From: Solirubrobacter soli DSM 22325
GTDB lineage: Bacteria; Actinomycetota; Thermoleophilia; Solirubrobacterales; Solirubrobacteraceae
DNA: 64,000 nt
Direction: 5' to 3'
Assembly (NCBI RefSeq): GCF_000423665.1
Contig: NZ_KE384069.1
Span: 1-64,000, forward strand
Shown here: piece by piece, positions 23,511 to 31,407 of the stretch
How positions within the stretch are numbered: position 1 is the stretch's first letter
How the letters are laid out: each line of letters opens with the position of its first letter
The notes under the pieces: generated by a model
Seen by the model: the letters and a program-made list of their open reading frames with translations, nothing else
What the model was told of the DNA's origin: nothing
Database searches by the model: none
Translations under genes and position numbers: made by a program

Positions 23511-24932
23511 ATGAGCCAGATCGGGGTCACCGGGCTCGCCGTGATGGGGGCGAACCTGGCACGCAACATCGCACGTCGCGGCGTGCCCATCGCCGTGCAC
23601 AACCGCACGGCGTCCAAGACCCGCGACTTCCTGGACGAATTCTCGTCCGAGGGCAGCTTCACCGGTTCGGAGTCGATGGAGGAGTTCGTCGCGGCGCTCG
23701 AGCGCCCGCGGCGCATCATCGTGATGGTCAAGGCGGGCAAGCCCGTGGACGGCGTGATCGCCGAACTCGTGCCGCTGCTCGACAAGGACGACATCATCAT
23801 CGACGCCGGCAACTCGCACTACGTCGACACCCGTCGCCGCGAGGCCGAGCTGACCGCGCAGGGGCTGCGCTTCATCGGCACCGGCGTCTCCGGTGGCGAG
23901 GAAGGGGCCTTGAACGGCCCGTCGATCATGCCCGGCGGTCCGCACACCGCCTACAGCGAGGTCGAGGAAGTTTTCACCACGATCGCCGCGCAGGTCGACG
24001 GCGAGCCGTGCTGCGCCTACATCGGCGCCGACGGCGCGGGCCACTACGTGAAGATGGTCCACAACGGCATCGAGTACGCCGACATGCAGCTGATCGCGGA
24101 GGCCTACGACCTCCTGCGCCACGGCATCGGTCTCGACGTGCCGACGATCAAGGGCATCTTCGACGACTGGAACGCGGGCGATCTGGAGTCCTTCCTGATC
24201 GAGATCACCGCGACCGTGCTCGGCAAGACCGACGCGTCGACGGGCAAGCCGCTCGTGGACGTGATCGTGGATCAGGCCGAGCAGAAGGGCACCGGGCGCT
24301 GGACCGCGCAGGACGCGCTGGAACTCGGCGTGCCGCTGACCGGCATCACCGAGGCGGTCTTCGCCCGCTCGCTCTCCGCGTTGCGCGACCAGCGCCGCGA
24401 GGCCGCGGGCGTCTTGGCGGGCCCGAAGCCGGGCGGGCTCAGCGAGTCGCTCGTCGAGGACATCCGCAAGGCCTTGTACGCCTCGAAGGTCGTCGCGTAC
24501 GCGCAGGGTTTCGAGCAGATGGCCGCGGCCGCGCGCACGTACGACTGGGACCTGCAGATGGGCGAGCTGGCGAAGATCTGGCGCGGCGGCTGCATCATCC
24601 GCGCCCGCTTCCTGAACCGCATCACCGAGTCCTACGGCGAGCACCCCGACCTCGTGAACCTGCTGATGGCGCCGTATTTCCGCGACGCCGTCGCCGACGC
24701 GCAGGACGCGTGGCGCAAGGTGATCGTCGCCGCGGTCGAGCAGGGCGTCGCCGTCCCGGCGTTCTCCTCGTCGCTGGGGTACTACGACGGCTACCGGCGC
24801 GAGCGCGGCCCCGCGAACCTGATCCAGGGCCAGCGCGACTTCTTCGGCGCCCACACCTACCGGCGCGTGGACAAGGAAGGCTCCTACCACACCCGCTGGT
24901 CGCAGGACGGGACCGAGGTCCGCACGGATTGA
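23511..24932 (+). CDS. gnd: 6-phosphogluconate dehydrogenase, decarboxylating
   Basis: The 473-residue enzyme is full length. It has the nucleotide loop GVTGLAVMGANLARNIARRG with NRTASK (NADP-type), the substrate motif IGADGAGHYVKMVHNGIEYADMQ, and the catalytic Lys/Glu in HYVKMVHNGIEYAD. The C-terminal tail QRDFFGAHTYRRVDKEGSYHTRW is conserved in the long Gnd type. It oxidises 6-phosphogluconate to ribulose-5-phosphate plus CO2, making NADPH in the pentose-phosphate pathway. Its stop overlaps the next start. Confidence 0.96.
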   Translation: MSQIGVTGLAVMGANLARNIARRGVPIAVHNRTASKTRDFLDEFSSEGSFTGSESMEEFVAALERPRRIIVMVKAGKPVDGVIAELVPLLDKDDIIIDAGNSHYVDTRRREAELTAQGLRFIGTGVSGGEEGALNGPSIMPGGPHTAYSEVEEVFTTIAAQVDGEPCCAYIGADGAGHYVKMVHNGIEYADMQLIAEAYDLLRHGIGLDVPTIKGIFDDWNAGDLESFLIEITATVLGKTDASTGKPLVDVIVDQAEQKGTGRWTAQDALELGVPLTGITEAVFARSLSALRDQRREAAGVLAGPKPGGLSESLVEDIRKALYASKVVAYAQGFEQMAAAARTYDWDLQMGELAKIWRGGCIIRARFLNRITESYGEHPDLVNLLMAPYFRDAVADAQDAWRKVIVAAVEQGVAVPAFSSSLGYYDGYRRERGPANLIQGQRDFFGAHTYRRVDKEGSYHTRWSQDGTEVRTD

Positions 24933-25639
24933 TCGTCCTCCTGCCGCCCTCCGAAGGGAAGACCGCGCCTTCGGAGGGCGCGCCGGTGGATGTGAGCTCG
25001 CTGCCGTTCCCGGGGCTGAACAAGACCCGCGAGCGGCTCCTCGACGTGCTCTCGCGGCTCACCTTCCCGCGGGCGCTGAAGTACCTCGACATCGGACCCG
25101 GCCTGGAGGAGGAGGCGCGGCGCAACCTCACGCTCCGCGACGCCCCGGCCGCGCCCGCGCACGAGGTCTACACCGGCGTGCTCTACGAGCACCTCGGGCT
25201 GGGCTCGTTCGCCGAGACCGACCGCGTGCTGATCGCGTCGGCGCTGTGGGGCTTCGTCCGCCCGTCGGACCGCATCCCCGCCTACCGGCTGTCGATGGGC
25301 GCGACGCTGCCCCGCATCCCGTCGCTGCCGGCACTCTGGCGCGATCCGCTGCGTAAGGCCCTACCCGACTCCGGGCTGATCGTCGACATGCGCTCGGGGT
25401 CCTACATCGCGGCCTTCAAGCCGAAGAACGCGACCGTGATCGGCGTCCGCGCGTTCGTGGACGGCAAGACGATCAGCCACATGGTCAAGGCGACGCGGGG
25501 CGACGTCGCGCGGCTCCTGCTCGCGTCGGGCGAGACGCCTGAGACCCCCGAAGACGTTGCGAGTCTCGTCCGCCAAAACGGCCTATCCGTCGAGTTGTCC
25601 GGCGCCGGACGTTCATTCAATCTCGACGTCAACACCTGA
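24929..25639 (+). CDS. yaaA: YaaA (UPF0246) family peroxide-stress protein
   Basis: The 236-residue protein starts at TTG 24929, overlapping the gnd TGA. The N-terminus IVLLPPSEGKTAPSEG is the actinobacterial version of the family's LLSPAKTL motif. Further conserved segments are YTGVLYEHLGL, LIASALWGFVRPSDRIPAYRLSMGATLP and LIVDMRSGSYIA. E. coli YaaA limits intracellular iron and DNA damage during peroxide stress. Coupling to gnd links it to NADPH supply in this organism, which is inference. The end of the gene leads into a structured non-coding stretch. Confidence 0.9.
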   Translation: MIVLLPPSEGKTAPSEGAPVDVSSLPFPGLNKTRERLLDVLSRLTFPRALKYLDIGPGLEEEARRNLTLRDAPAAPAHEVYTGVLYEHLGLGSFAETDRVLIASALWGFVRPSDRIPAYRLSMGATLPRIPSLPALWRDPLRKALPDSGLIVDMRSGSYIAAFKPKNATVIGVRAFVDGKTISHMVKATRGDVARLLLASGETPETPEDVASLVRQNGLSVELSGAGRSFNLDVNT

Positions 25640-25654
25640 CCGCGGCGGCCGATA

Positions 25655-25773
25655 CAAGGGGTGTCAGACAGCGACGGCAACCCGAGGGCTGAGACCTCGT
25701 TTTACGACGTCCCCCGACCATAACCCGCCTGATCTTCTGATGGCCGAAGCCCGCTCCCGAGCGGGCTTCCGCG
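25655..25773 (+). ncRNA. Candidate structured RNA with its own terminator, orphan
   Basis: Between yaaA and the convergent ligase gene, a 135-bp stretch holds two mutually exclusive hairpins: GGTGTCAG (25660-25667) with CTGAGACC (25689-25696, one mismatch), and GACCTCGT with ACGACGTC (25693-25711, one mismatch). A strong terminator follows at 25746-25769. Short motifs (GGGCTGAGA, CCTGATCT) recall the TPP-riboswitch core, but the other conserved parts are missing and no gene lies downstream on this strand. It could be a processed 3'-UTR RNA or an independent small RNA. Confidence 0.35.
25746..25769. terminator. Bidirectional intrinsic terminator between yaaA and the ligase gene
   Basis: Eleven-bp arms GAAGCCCGCTC and GAGCGGGCTTC close on a CC centre, followed by CGCGTTT on the plus strand. 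It sits between convergent genes and ends 5 bp before the ligase stop codon, so it can serve both transcripts. Confidence 0.85.
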
Positions 25774-25774
25774 T

Positions 25775-26689
25775 TTAACGGGGCGCTTCGCGCACCACGT
25801 CCGCCGCGGCCTTGTCGTCGCGCATTCCCAGGAACTTCGGGTGGCGCAGGCGGCCGGCGGTCGTCCACTCCGAGAAGCCGAACTCGCCGACGAGCTCGGG
25901 CTCGATCCAGGTGGCGTCGCGGTAGTTCGGGGAGTCGGCGAACGGGGTGGTCTCGCGGACCAGGGCGCGCATGCGGGCGCCGAGGTCCTTGAGGGTCTCG
26001 CGATCGAAGCCCGTGCCGACCTTGCCCGCGTAGCGGAGCTCGCCGTCGGCGTAGTGGCCGACGAGCAGCGCGCCGAACTCCTCGCGCGACCCGCGCGGCG
26101 CGGTGAAGCCGGCGATGACGAGCTCCTGGCCCTGCTCGCACTTGAACTTGAGCCAGTCCTTGGAGCGCTTGGACGTGTACACCGAATCGGCTCGCTTGGC
26201 GATCACGCCCTCCCAGCCCTTGGCGCACGCCTCGGCGAACATCGCCTCGCCTTCTTCATTCCGGTGCTCCGTGTACCGGACGTGGTTCTTGAAGTTCAGA
26301 GAATCCTTTAGAAGGACTTTCCGCTCGCGCAGCGGGCGGTCGCGGACGTCCTCGCCGTCGAGCCAGAGGATGTCGAAGACGTAGTAGAAGATCGACGCGT
26401 CCTTGTGCCCGAGGCCCTGGAACGAGGTCCGCGTCCCCTCAAACGCGACGACCTCTCCGTCGATCGCGAAGCGGGTGCACGGCTGCGACTGGAGGTCCTC
26501 GACGACGTGGGGGTAGCGGCCGTTGAGCGACAGGTCGTTGCGCGAGAGGAGCTTGACCGCGCCGTCGTCGCGGATCGCGATGCAGCGGATGCCGTCGAGC
26601 TTGCGCTCGAAGATCCAGTCGGGATCGGAGAAGCGGGCGTCGGTGAGGACCGCCTTCATCGCCGAGGCGGTCGTCGGGGCGTCGGACAT
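25775..26689 (-). CDS. ATP-dependent DNA ligase, LigD ligase-domain type
   Basis: The 304-residue protein has the adenylation domain with catalytic Lys30 in FERKLDGIRCIA. It also has the nucleotidyltransferase motifs FAIDGEVVAFEG, FYYVFDILWLDGEDV, GWEGVIAKRADSVYTSKRSKDWLKFKC, and an OB domain ending in GEFGFSEWTTAGRLRHPKFLGMR. It corresponds to the ligase module of LigD used in non-homologous end joining, without the polymerase or nuclease modules. No Ku gene is in the window. It is directly behind the TetR gene (adjacent stop and start). Confidence 0.92.
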   Translation of the reverse strand: MSDAPTTASAMKAVLTDARFSDPDWIFERKLDGIRCIAIRDDGAVKLLSRNDLSLNGRYPHVVEDLQSQPCTRFAIDGEVVAFEGTRTSFQGLGHKDASIFYYVFDILWLDGEDVRDRPLRERKVLLKDSLNFKNHVRYTEHRNEEGEAMFAEACAKGWEGVIAKRADSVYTSKRSKDWLKFKCEQGQELVIAGFTAPRGSREEFGALLVGHYADGELRYAGKVGTGFDRETLKDLGARMRALVRETTPFADSPNYRDATWIEPELVGEFGFSEWTTAGRLRHPKFLGMRDDKAAADVVREAPR

Positions 26690-27250
26690 CTATGCGGCAG
26701 TGTGCCGCAAGCCGTCCATCAACAGCTTCAACAGCGTGGCGATCTGGTCCCGGTCATCGGTGGACCAGACCGGCCCCATGGCGCGCCAGATGTCGTCCGC
26801 GGTCACGTCGGACCGCAGGACGCCGGCCTCGACGCCGGCCGCCAACAGCTCCCCGAGGGCGGAGAGGATCTGCACCCGGGTCTCGGCGTAGACGTCCGAG
26901 CCGCCCGCGACGATCTGGGTCAGCGCGCCGCGCATCCCCTTCTTGGTCTCCGCGTAGGCGACGAAGCGCTCCATCCAGCGCTCCAGCGCGACGTCGGGCG
27001 GGTGGGCCTTCAGCAGTGCCTCCGCCGCCTCGCACAGGTGCTCGACCTCCGCGCGGTAGGCGGCCTCGACGAGCGCGTCGCGGGTGGGGAAGTGGCGATA
27101 CAGCGTGCCGATCCCGACCCCGGCGCCCTTTGCGACGGCGTCCAGGGAGACCTCGGTGCCGACGGTCGCGAACAGCTCACCGGCCGCGTTGAGGAGCTTC
27201 TCGCGGTTGCGGCGGGCGTCGGCGCGCTTCGTGGTCTCAGGACGAGTCAT
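26690..27250 (-). CDS. TetR/AcrR family transcriptional regulator
   Basis: The 186-residue protein has the TetR HTH (REKLLNAAGELFATVGTEVSLDAVAKGAGVGIGTLYRHFPTRDALVEAAY) at residues about 17-65. The all-helical C-terminal ligand domain follows. It is divergent from two SDR genes, and the 83-bp gap contains two CGGAG-type inverted repeats that are likely operators. Its stop directly abuts the DNA ligase start, so the ligase is probably on its transcript. Confidence 0.93.
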   Translation of the reverse strand: MTRPETTKRADARRNREKLLNAAGELFATVGTEVSLDAVAKGAGVGIGTLYRHFPTRDALVEAAYRAEVEHLCEAAEALLKAHPPDVALERWMERFVAYAETKKGMRGALTQIVAGGSDVYAETRVQILSALGELLAAGVEAGVLRSDVTADDIWRAMGPVWSTDDRDQIATLLKLLMDGLRHTAA

Positions 27251-27261
27251 CGAGATGTAAA

Positions 27262-27276
27262 CGGAGGGTCCCTCCG
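27262..27276. promoter_or_regulatory. Palindromic operator 1 for the TetR regulator (candidate)
   Basis: Perfect 7-bp arms CGGAGGG and CCCTCCG around a single T. It lies 12 bp from the TetR start and 58 bp from the SDR start. Confidence 0.6.
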
Positions 27277-27298
27277 GTTGGTGCTACATTGAGCGAAC

Positions 27299-27313
27299 CG
27301 GAGCAATCCTCCG
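27299..27313. promoter_or_regulatory. Palindromic operator 2 (CGGAG arms) before the SDR operon
   Basis: CGGAG and CTCCG flank CAATC. The arms match the ends of operator 1, so one protein could bind both. It lies 10 bp before the AGGAGG ribosome-binding site of the first SDR gene. Confidence 0.5.
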
Positions 27314-27333
27314 CTTGATTCTAGGAGGCATGA

Positions 27334-28176
27334 ATGTCGAAAGTCTGGTTCATCACCGGCACTTCGAAGGGATTTGGCCGTGTCTGGGCCGAGGCCGCGC
27401 TCGAGCGCGGCGATCGGGTGGTCGCGACGGCGCGCAACGCCGCCACGCTGACCCCGCTCGTCGAGACCTACGGCGACCTGGTTCTTCCGCTCGCGCTGGA
27501 CGTGACCGACAAGGCCGCGATCGACGCGGCCGTCAAGCAGGCCCATGAGCACTTCGGCCGTCTCGACGTCGTCGTCAACAACGCCGGCTACGGCTTGTTC
27601 GGGACGATCGAGGAGGTCACCGAGGAGCAGGCGCGGGCGCAGATCGAGACGAACGTGTTCGGCGCCCTGTGGGTGACCAAGGCGGCGCTCCCGATCCTGC
27701 GCGAGCAGCGCTCGGGCCACATCATCCAGGTGTCGAGCATCGGCGGCGTCAACGCCTTCCCGGGCATCGGGCTCTACCACGCGTCCAAGTGGGCGCTCGA
27801 GGGCTTCACGCAGTCGCTGGCAGGCGAGGTCGCGGGCTTCGGGATCAAGGTCACGATCATCGAGCCCGCCGGTTTCTCGACCGACTGGCGCGGTCCCTCG
27901 GCGGTCGTCGCCGACCCGATCCCTGAGTACCAGGCCGTCCGCGACTATCGGGCGGCGCGCGCCAACGACGGCGACAACGAGTTGTTCGACCCGGGCGACC
28001 CCGAGGCGACCGGCCCGGTGGTCCTCGAGCTCGTCGACGCCGACGAGCCGCCGTTGCGGCTCTTCCTCGGCACCGGCACGCTGAACATGATCAAGGACGA
28101 GTACGCGAAGCGGATCGCCGAGTGGGAGCAGTGGGACCACCTCGCGGTCGCCGCGCAGGGAGGGGTGAAGGCGTGA
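27334..28176 (+). CDS. Short-chain dehydrogenase/reductase (classical SDR), first of two
   Basis: The 280-residue protein has the cofactor loop TGTSKGFG (residues 8-15), NNAG, the catalytic Ser in VSSIGG, and Tyr148/Lys152 in YHASK. The residues after the second strand (ARNAATL) suggest NADP preference. AGGAGG is 5 nt before ATG 27334. The substrate is unknown. It is co-transcribed with a second SDR through a 4-bp GTGA overlap and is probably repressed by the divergent TetR. Confidence 0.92.
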   Translation: MSKVWFITGTSKGFGRVWAEAALERGDRVVATARNAATLTPLVETYGDLVLPLALDVTDKAAIDAAVKQAHEHFGRLDVVVNNAGYGLFGTIEEVTEEQARAQIETNVFGALWVTKAALPILREQRSGHIIQVSSIGGVNAFPGIGLYHASKWALEGFTQSLAGEVAGFGIKVTIIEPAGFSTDWRGPSAVVADPIPEYQAVRDYRAARANDGDNELFDPGDPEATGPVVLELVDADEPPLRLFLGTGTLNMIKDEYAKRIAEWEQWDHLAVAAQGGVKA

Positions 28177-29072
28177 AGTACGGGTTCGACACCACCGCGC
28201 TGGAGGTCGTCGAAGGCGTCGACCTCTCGGGCAAGCGGGCGATCGTCACCGGCGGCGCGTCGGGCATCGGCATCGAGACCGTCCGCGCGCTGGCCAAGGC
28301 CGGCGCGGACGTGACGATCGCCGCCCGCGACGTCACGGCCGGCGAGCGCGTCGCGACCGAGACCGGCGCCACCGGCGTCAGCTACCTCGACCTCGCCAAT
28401 CTCGAGTCCGTCGAGGCGTTCGCTCGTGGCTGGGACGGCCCGCTGCACCTGCTCGTCAACAACGCGGGCGTGATGGCGATCCAGGAGCTGACGCTGAACG
28501 GCGACGGCCTGGAGATGCAGTTCGCCACCAACCACGTCGGTCACTTCGCGCTCGCCACCGGCCTGCACGGCGCGCTGGCGGCCGAGGGCGCGCGGATCGT
28601 CTCGGTCAGCTCGAGCGCGCACCTGCGCTCGCCTGTGATCTTCGACGACCTCAACTTCGCCTTCCGCGACTACACGCCGTTTGGCGCGTACGGTCAGGCG
28701 AAGACCGCCAACGTCCTGTTCGCGGTCGGCGCGACCGCCCGCTGGGAGCGCGACGGCATCTACGCCAACGCGCTGCACCCCGGCGGGATCGCGACCAACC
28801 TGCAGCGGCACACCGGGCCCGAGCTGATCGAGCAGGCGCTCAAGAGCGGGCTCGTGCTCAAGACCCCCGAGCAGGGCGCCGCGACGTCGACCGTCCTCGC
28901 CGCGCGGCCGGAGCTCGAGGGCATCGGCGGCCGCTACTACGTCGACTGCAACGAGGCGCCGGTCGTCGACCGCTACGACGCGGGCGGCGTCGCTCCCTAC
29001 GCGCTCGACCGCGACAACGCGGACCGGCTCTGGGAGCTGAGCGAGCGGCTCCTCGGCGCGCACGTCCGGTAG
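28173..29072 (+). CDS. Short-chain dehydrogenase/reductase, second of two (WWOX/retinol-dehydrogenase-like)
   Basis: The 299-residue protein starts at GTG 28173, overlapping the previous stop. It has TGGASGIG, NNAGVM, VSSSAH and Tyr173/Lys177 in YGQAK. The LSGKRAIVTGGASGIG start and the late PEQGAATSTVLAA segment match the retinol-dehydrogenase/WWOX-like subgroup. Its last 76 bp overlap the 3' end of the convergent surface-protein gene. Confidence 0.92.
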   Translation: MKYGFDTTALEVVEGVDLSGKRAIVTGGASGIGIETVRALAKAGADVTIAARDVTAGERVATETGATGVSYLDLANLESVEAFARGWDGPLHLLVNNAGVMAIQELTLNGDGLEMQFATNHVGHFALATGLHGALAAEGARIVSVSSSAHLRSPVIFDDLNFAFRDYTPFGAYGQAKTANVLFAVGATARWERDGIYANALHPGGIATNLQRHTGPELIEQALKSGLVLKTPEQGAATSTVLAARPELEGIGGRYYVDCNEAPVVDRYDAGGVAPYALDRDNADRLWELSERLLGAHVR

Positions 29073-31225
29073 CGCCGCGTGACGGTGAAGGTGCGGCCGT
29101 CGGCGAGCTTGACGGCCACCTTCACCGTGTAGCGCCCCTTCGGCAGACCGCGCAGGGTGATCGTGCCCGTGAACGGCTTGGCCTTCCTGCCGTTGATCGA
29201 GACGGTCGCCTTGGCGATCTTGACGCTCGCGGGGTGGCGGAGCCGCAGCGTGAGCGTCCGGCGCGACACGCACCGTGTGTTGGCGGGGAGCGCGACGAGG
29301 TCGGCGGCGGTGAGCGTCGACGTGGGGGTCGCGGTCGGCGTGGGCGAGGGCGAGGCGGTGGGCTGCGGGACGGCGGTCGGCGTCGGCGACGGGTCGGCGG
29401 TGGCGGTCGGGTCGGCGGTGGCGGTGGGTGACGCCGTCGCGGTCGCGGTGGCCGTCGGCGTGGCGGTGGCGGTGGGTGACGACGTCGCCGTCGCGGTGGC
29501 CGTGGCCGTCGGCGTGGCGGTCGGCGTCGGCGTGGGGCTCCCGCACGTCGCGGCCGCGGCCGGGCACAGCGCCAGCCCGCCACCCACGACGCCGAGCCGG
29601 AAGCGGCTCGCGGCGGCCCCGGTGACGCTCGAGAACGCGCCGCCGAGCGTGCCCGCGGTCACGATCGGCAATTGGTCGCCCGCGGTCGGCACATAGGAGC
29701 CGAGCAACTCGAGCGTCCCGCCGAGGCTCGCCGCGCCGGTCACGGCCAGCAGGTCGTGCTGGTCGGCGCCGGCGCCTTCCAGCTCCATCCGCAGCAGGCC
29801 GCCTCCGAACTGCGTGAACGCGCCCGCCACGTTCAGGGTCCCGGGCGAGGCGCCCGGCTCGATCGTCCCGCCGTTGTTGGTCACGTCGCGCACGGTCCCG
29901 CGGCCCTTCAACGTGCCGCCGTCGAGCACGACGTTCTTGTTCAACGTCGCGCCCGAGAACACGTTCGTCAGCCCGGCGGACTGCGTCAGCGTGCCGTAGG
30001 CCGGGCCACCGCCGCCGAACGTCCCGGCGTTGATCGTGATCGTCCCCGAGTTCTTCAAGGAGCCGGTGCCGAAGAAGGTCGTGCCGGTGTTCTTGACGAT
30101 CGCGCCCGAGTTGTCCAGCACGCCCGGACCAGAGAGCTCGCCTCCGGTGACCGTGATCGTGCCGCTGTTCTCCCAGCTACCCGCGTCGAGGTCGATGCCG
30201 CCGCCCTTGAACGCCGTCGCGCCCCGCGTGTCCAGCACGGCTCCGCCGTCGAGGTGGCTCGACGTCGCGTCGATCTGCAGCGGGCCGTCGATGCGCGTCC
30301 GCCCGCCGCCGAGGTGGGTGCCGAGCAGGTAGGAGTCGGCCGGGCCGATCGCGCGCAGCTCGCCCGCGCCGTAGCGCCCGCCGGTGCCGCGGATGTCGTG
30401 CAGCTCGATCGCGCCGACGGTGGCGTCGGCCCCGAGCTCGAGTCGCGCGGCGAGGTACAGCGCGAGCATGCCCGGCGTGAAGGTCGCCCCGGACAGCACG
30501 CGGGCCTTGCCCACGCTGTTGAGCTGCGGCGACATCTCGAAGCGCCCCGGTCCGGTGACCGCGGAGCCCGCGGCGAAGTCGAACGTCGAGCCGGTGCCGG
30601 GCCGCAACGAGAGCGTCCCGGTGGCCCCGATCTCGAAGCTGCCGGTGCTCGCGGGGGAGTCGGGCGCCGGCGCGATCTCGGTCAGCACGTCGGTCCGCAG
30701 CTTGCCGCTGTTCTGGAACTTCGTGGAGATGTTGAGCACGCTGTTGTCGACCGTGACGTCGCCGGTCGGCGTGATCGTGGTGGTGCCCGCGCCGAGCACG
30801 GCGCCGGTCCACTTCACGCCCGCTCCGGAGATCACCAGCGACGTGCCGCCCGTGAGCGTCAGGCCGCCCTGGTAGGCGCCGGGCCCGGCGAACGTGACGA
30901 CGGCGCCGTCGCTGGCGACCGCGCTGGTGAACGAGGTGACCTCGGTCGGATGCCCGGTGATCGTCAGCGACTTCTTGATGTCGAGCGCCGATCCGTTCTG
31001 CACCGCCTGGACCGTGATCGGGACATCGAGCGTCACCTTGTGGCCATCGTCGGTCGGGCCGAGGTTGGCGACGTCGCCGGGGCCTGCCACCGCTCCGTTG
31101 AACCAGTTGTTCGGGTCACTCCAGTTGCCGCTGAACCCGGGACGCCAGATGCGCGTCACGGCCTGCGCCGGCGCGGCGAGCCAGAGGGTCAAGAACGCCG
31201 TTCCGATCAGGGCCATTCGTGGCAT
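28997..31225 (-). CDS. Secreted beta-helix (autotransporter-passenger-like) repeat protein with Thr/Pro linker
   Basis: The 742-residue protein has a signal peptide (MALIGTAFLTLWLAAPAQA). A long beta-solenoid region with NSGTITVTGGELSGPGVLDNSG-type repeats and the autotransporter-like LNVAGAFTQFGGGLLRMELEG motif runs to about residue 565. Next is a linker of about 75 residues almost only of Pro, Thr, Ala and Ser. The last domain, bounded by Cys (NTRCVSRRTLTLRL to RRYRTC), has Ig-like strands seen in other actinobacterial exported proteins. There is no outer-membrane barrel. A surface or extracellular role is likely; ligand unknown. Confidence 0.85.
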   Translation of the reverse strand: MPRMALIGTAFLTLWLAAPAQAVTRIWRPGFSGNWSDPNNWFNGAVAGPGDVANLGPTDDGHKVTLDVPITVQAVQNGSALDIKKSLTITGHPTEVTSFTSAVASDGAVVTFAGPGAYQGGLTLTGGTSLVISGAGVKWTGAVLGAGTTTITPTGDVTVDNSVLNISTKFQNSGKLRTDVLTEIAPAPDSPASTGSFEIGATGTLSLRPGTGSTFDFAAGSAVTGPGRFEMSPQLNSVGKARVLSGATFTPGMLALYLAARLELGADATVGAIELHDIRGTGGRYGAGELRAIGPADSYLLGTHLGGGRTRIDGPLQIDATSSHLDGGAVLDTRGATAFKGGGIDLDAGSWENSGTITVTGGELSGPGVLDNSGAIVKNTGTTFFGTGSLKNSGTITINAGTFGGGGPAYGTLTQSAGLTNVFSGATLNKNVVLDGGTLKGRGTVRDVTNNGGTIEPGASPGTLNVAGAFTQFGGGLLRMELEGAGADQHDLLAVTGAASLGGTLELLGSYVPTAGDQLPIVTAGTLGGAFSSVTGAAASRFRLGVVGGGLALCPAAAATCGSPTPTPTATPTATATATATSSPTATATPTATATATASPTATADPTATADPSPTPTAVPQPTASPSPTPTATPTSTLTAADLVALPANTRCVSRRTLTLRLRHPASVKIAKATVSINGRKAKPFTGTITLRGLPKGRYTVKVAVKLADGRTFTVTRRYRTCAPRSRSLSSQSRSALSRSSA
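29314..29541 (-). repeat. Coding minisatellite: Pro/Thr/Ala/Ser linker repeats
   Basis: Irregular 6- and 12-bp iterations (GGCGGT/GTCGCGGTC-like on the plus strand) encode PT and AT dipeptides of the linker in the surface protein. All variation keeps the reading frame. Such linkers are often glycosylated and extend a domain away from the cell wall. Confidence 0.8.
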
Positions 31226-31407
31226 ACGGGCGAGTATCTCCGGACCCGTCGAGGAAAATCAACGGGTGGAATCCTTCACCCCTGAGAGCGATGCAAGATC
31301 CCGACGCCGCAGCCGATCATCCTGTCCATGCCCTGCGTGATCAAGCTCATCATGGATCTGGTCTTCGGCCCCGAGGAGCAGATCGCCTACGTGTCGGTGA
31401 CGACGCG

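Noticed and set aside
25655..25773. Genuine TPP riboswitch
   Set aside because: Only the CTGAGA and CCTGATCT-like pieces match; the downstream aptamer core (TAAT...CCAGCG...AGGGA) is absent and there is no thiamine gene downstream. Kept only as an orphan structured RNA candidate.
31264..31281. TPP-like or terminator hairpin (GGGTG...CACCC followed by CTGAGAG) before the GST gene
   Set aside because: Only a 5-7 bp stem, none of the other aptamer elements follow, and it lies between divergent genes where no terminator is needed.
29672..31285. 537-codon open frame on the plus strand
   Set aside because: Antisense to the beta-solenoid surface protein, whose signal peptide, repeats and C-terminal domain are coherent on the minus strand.
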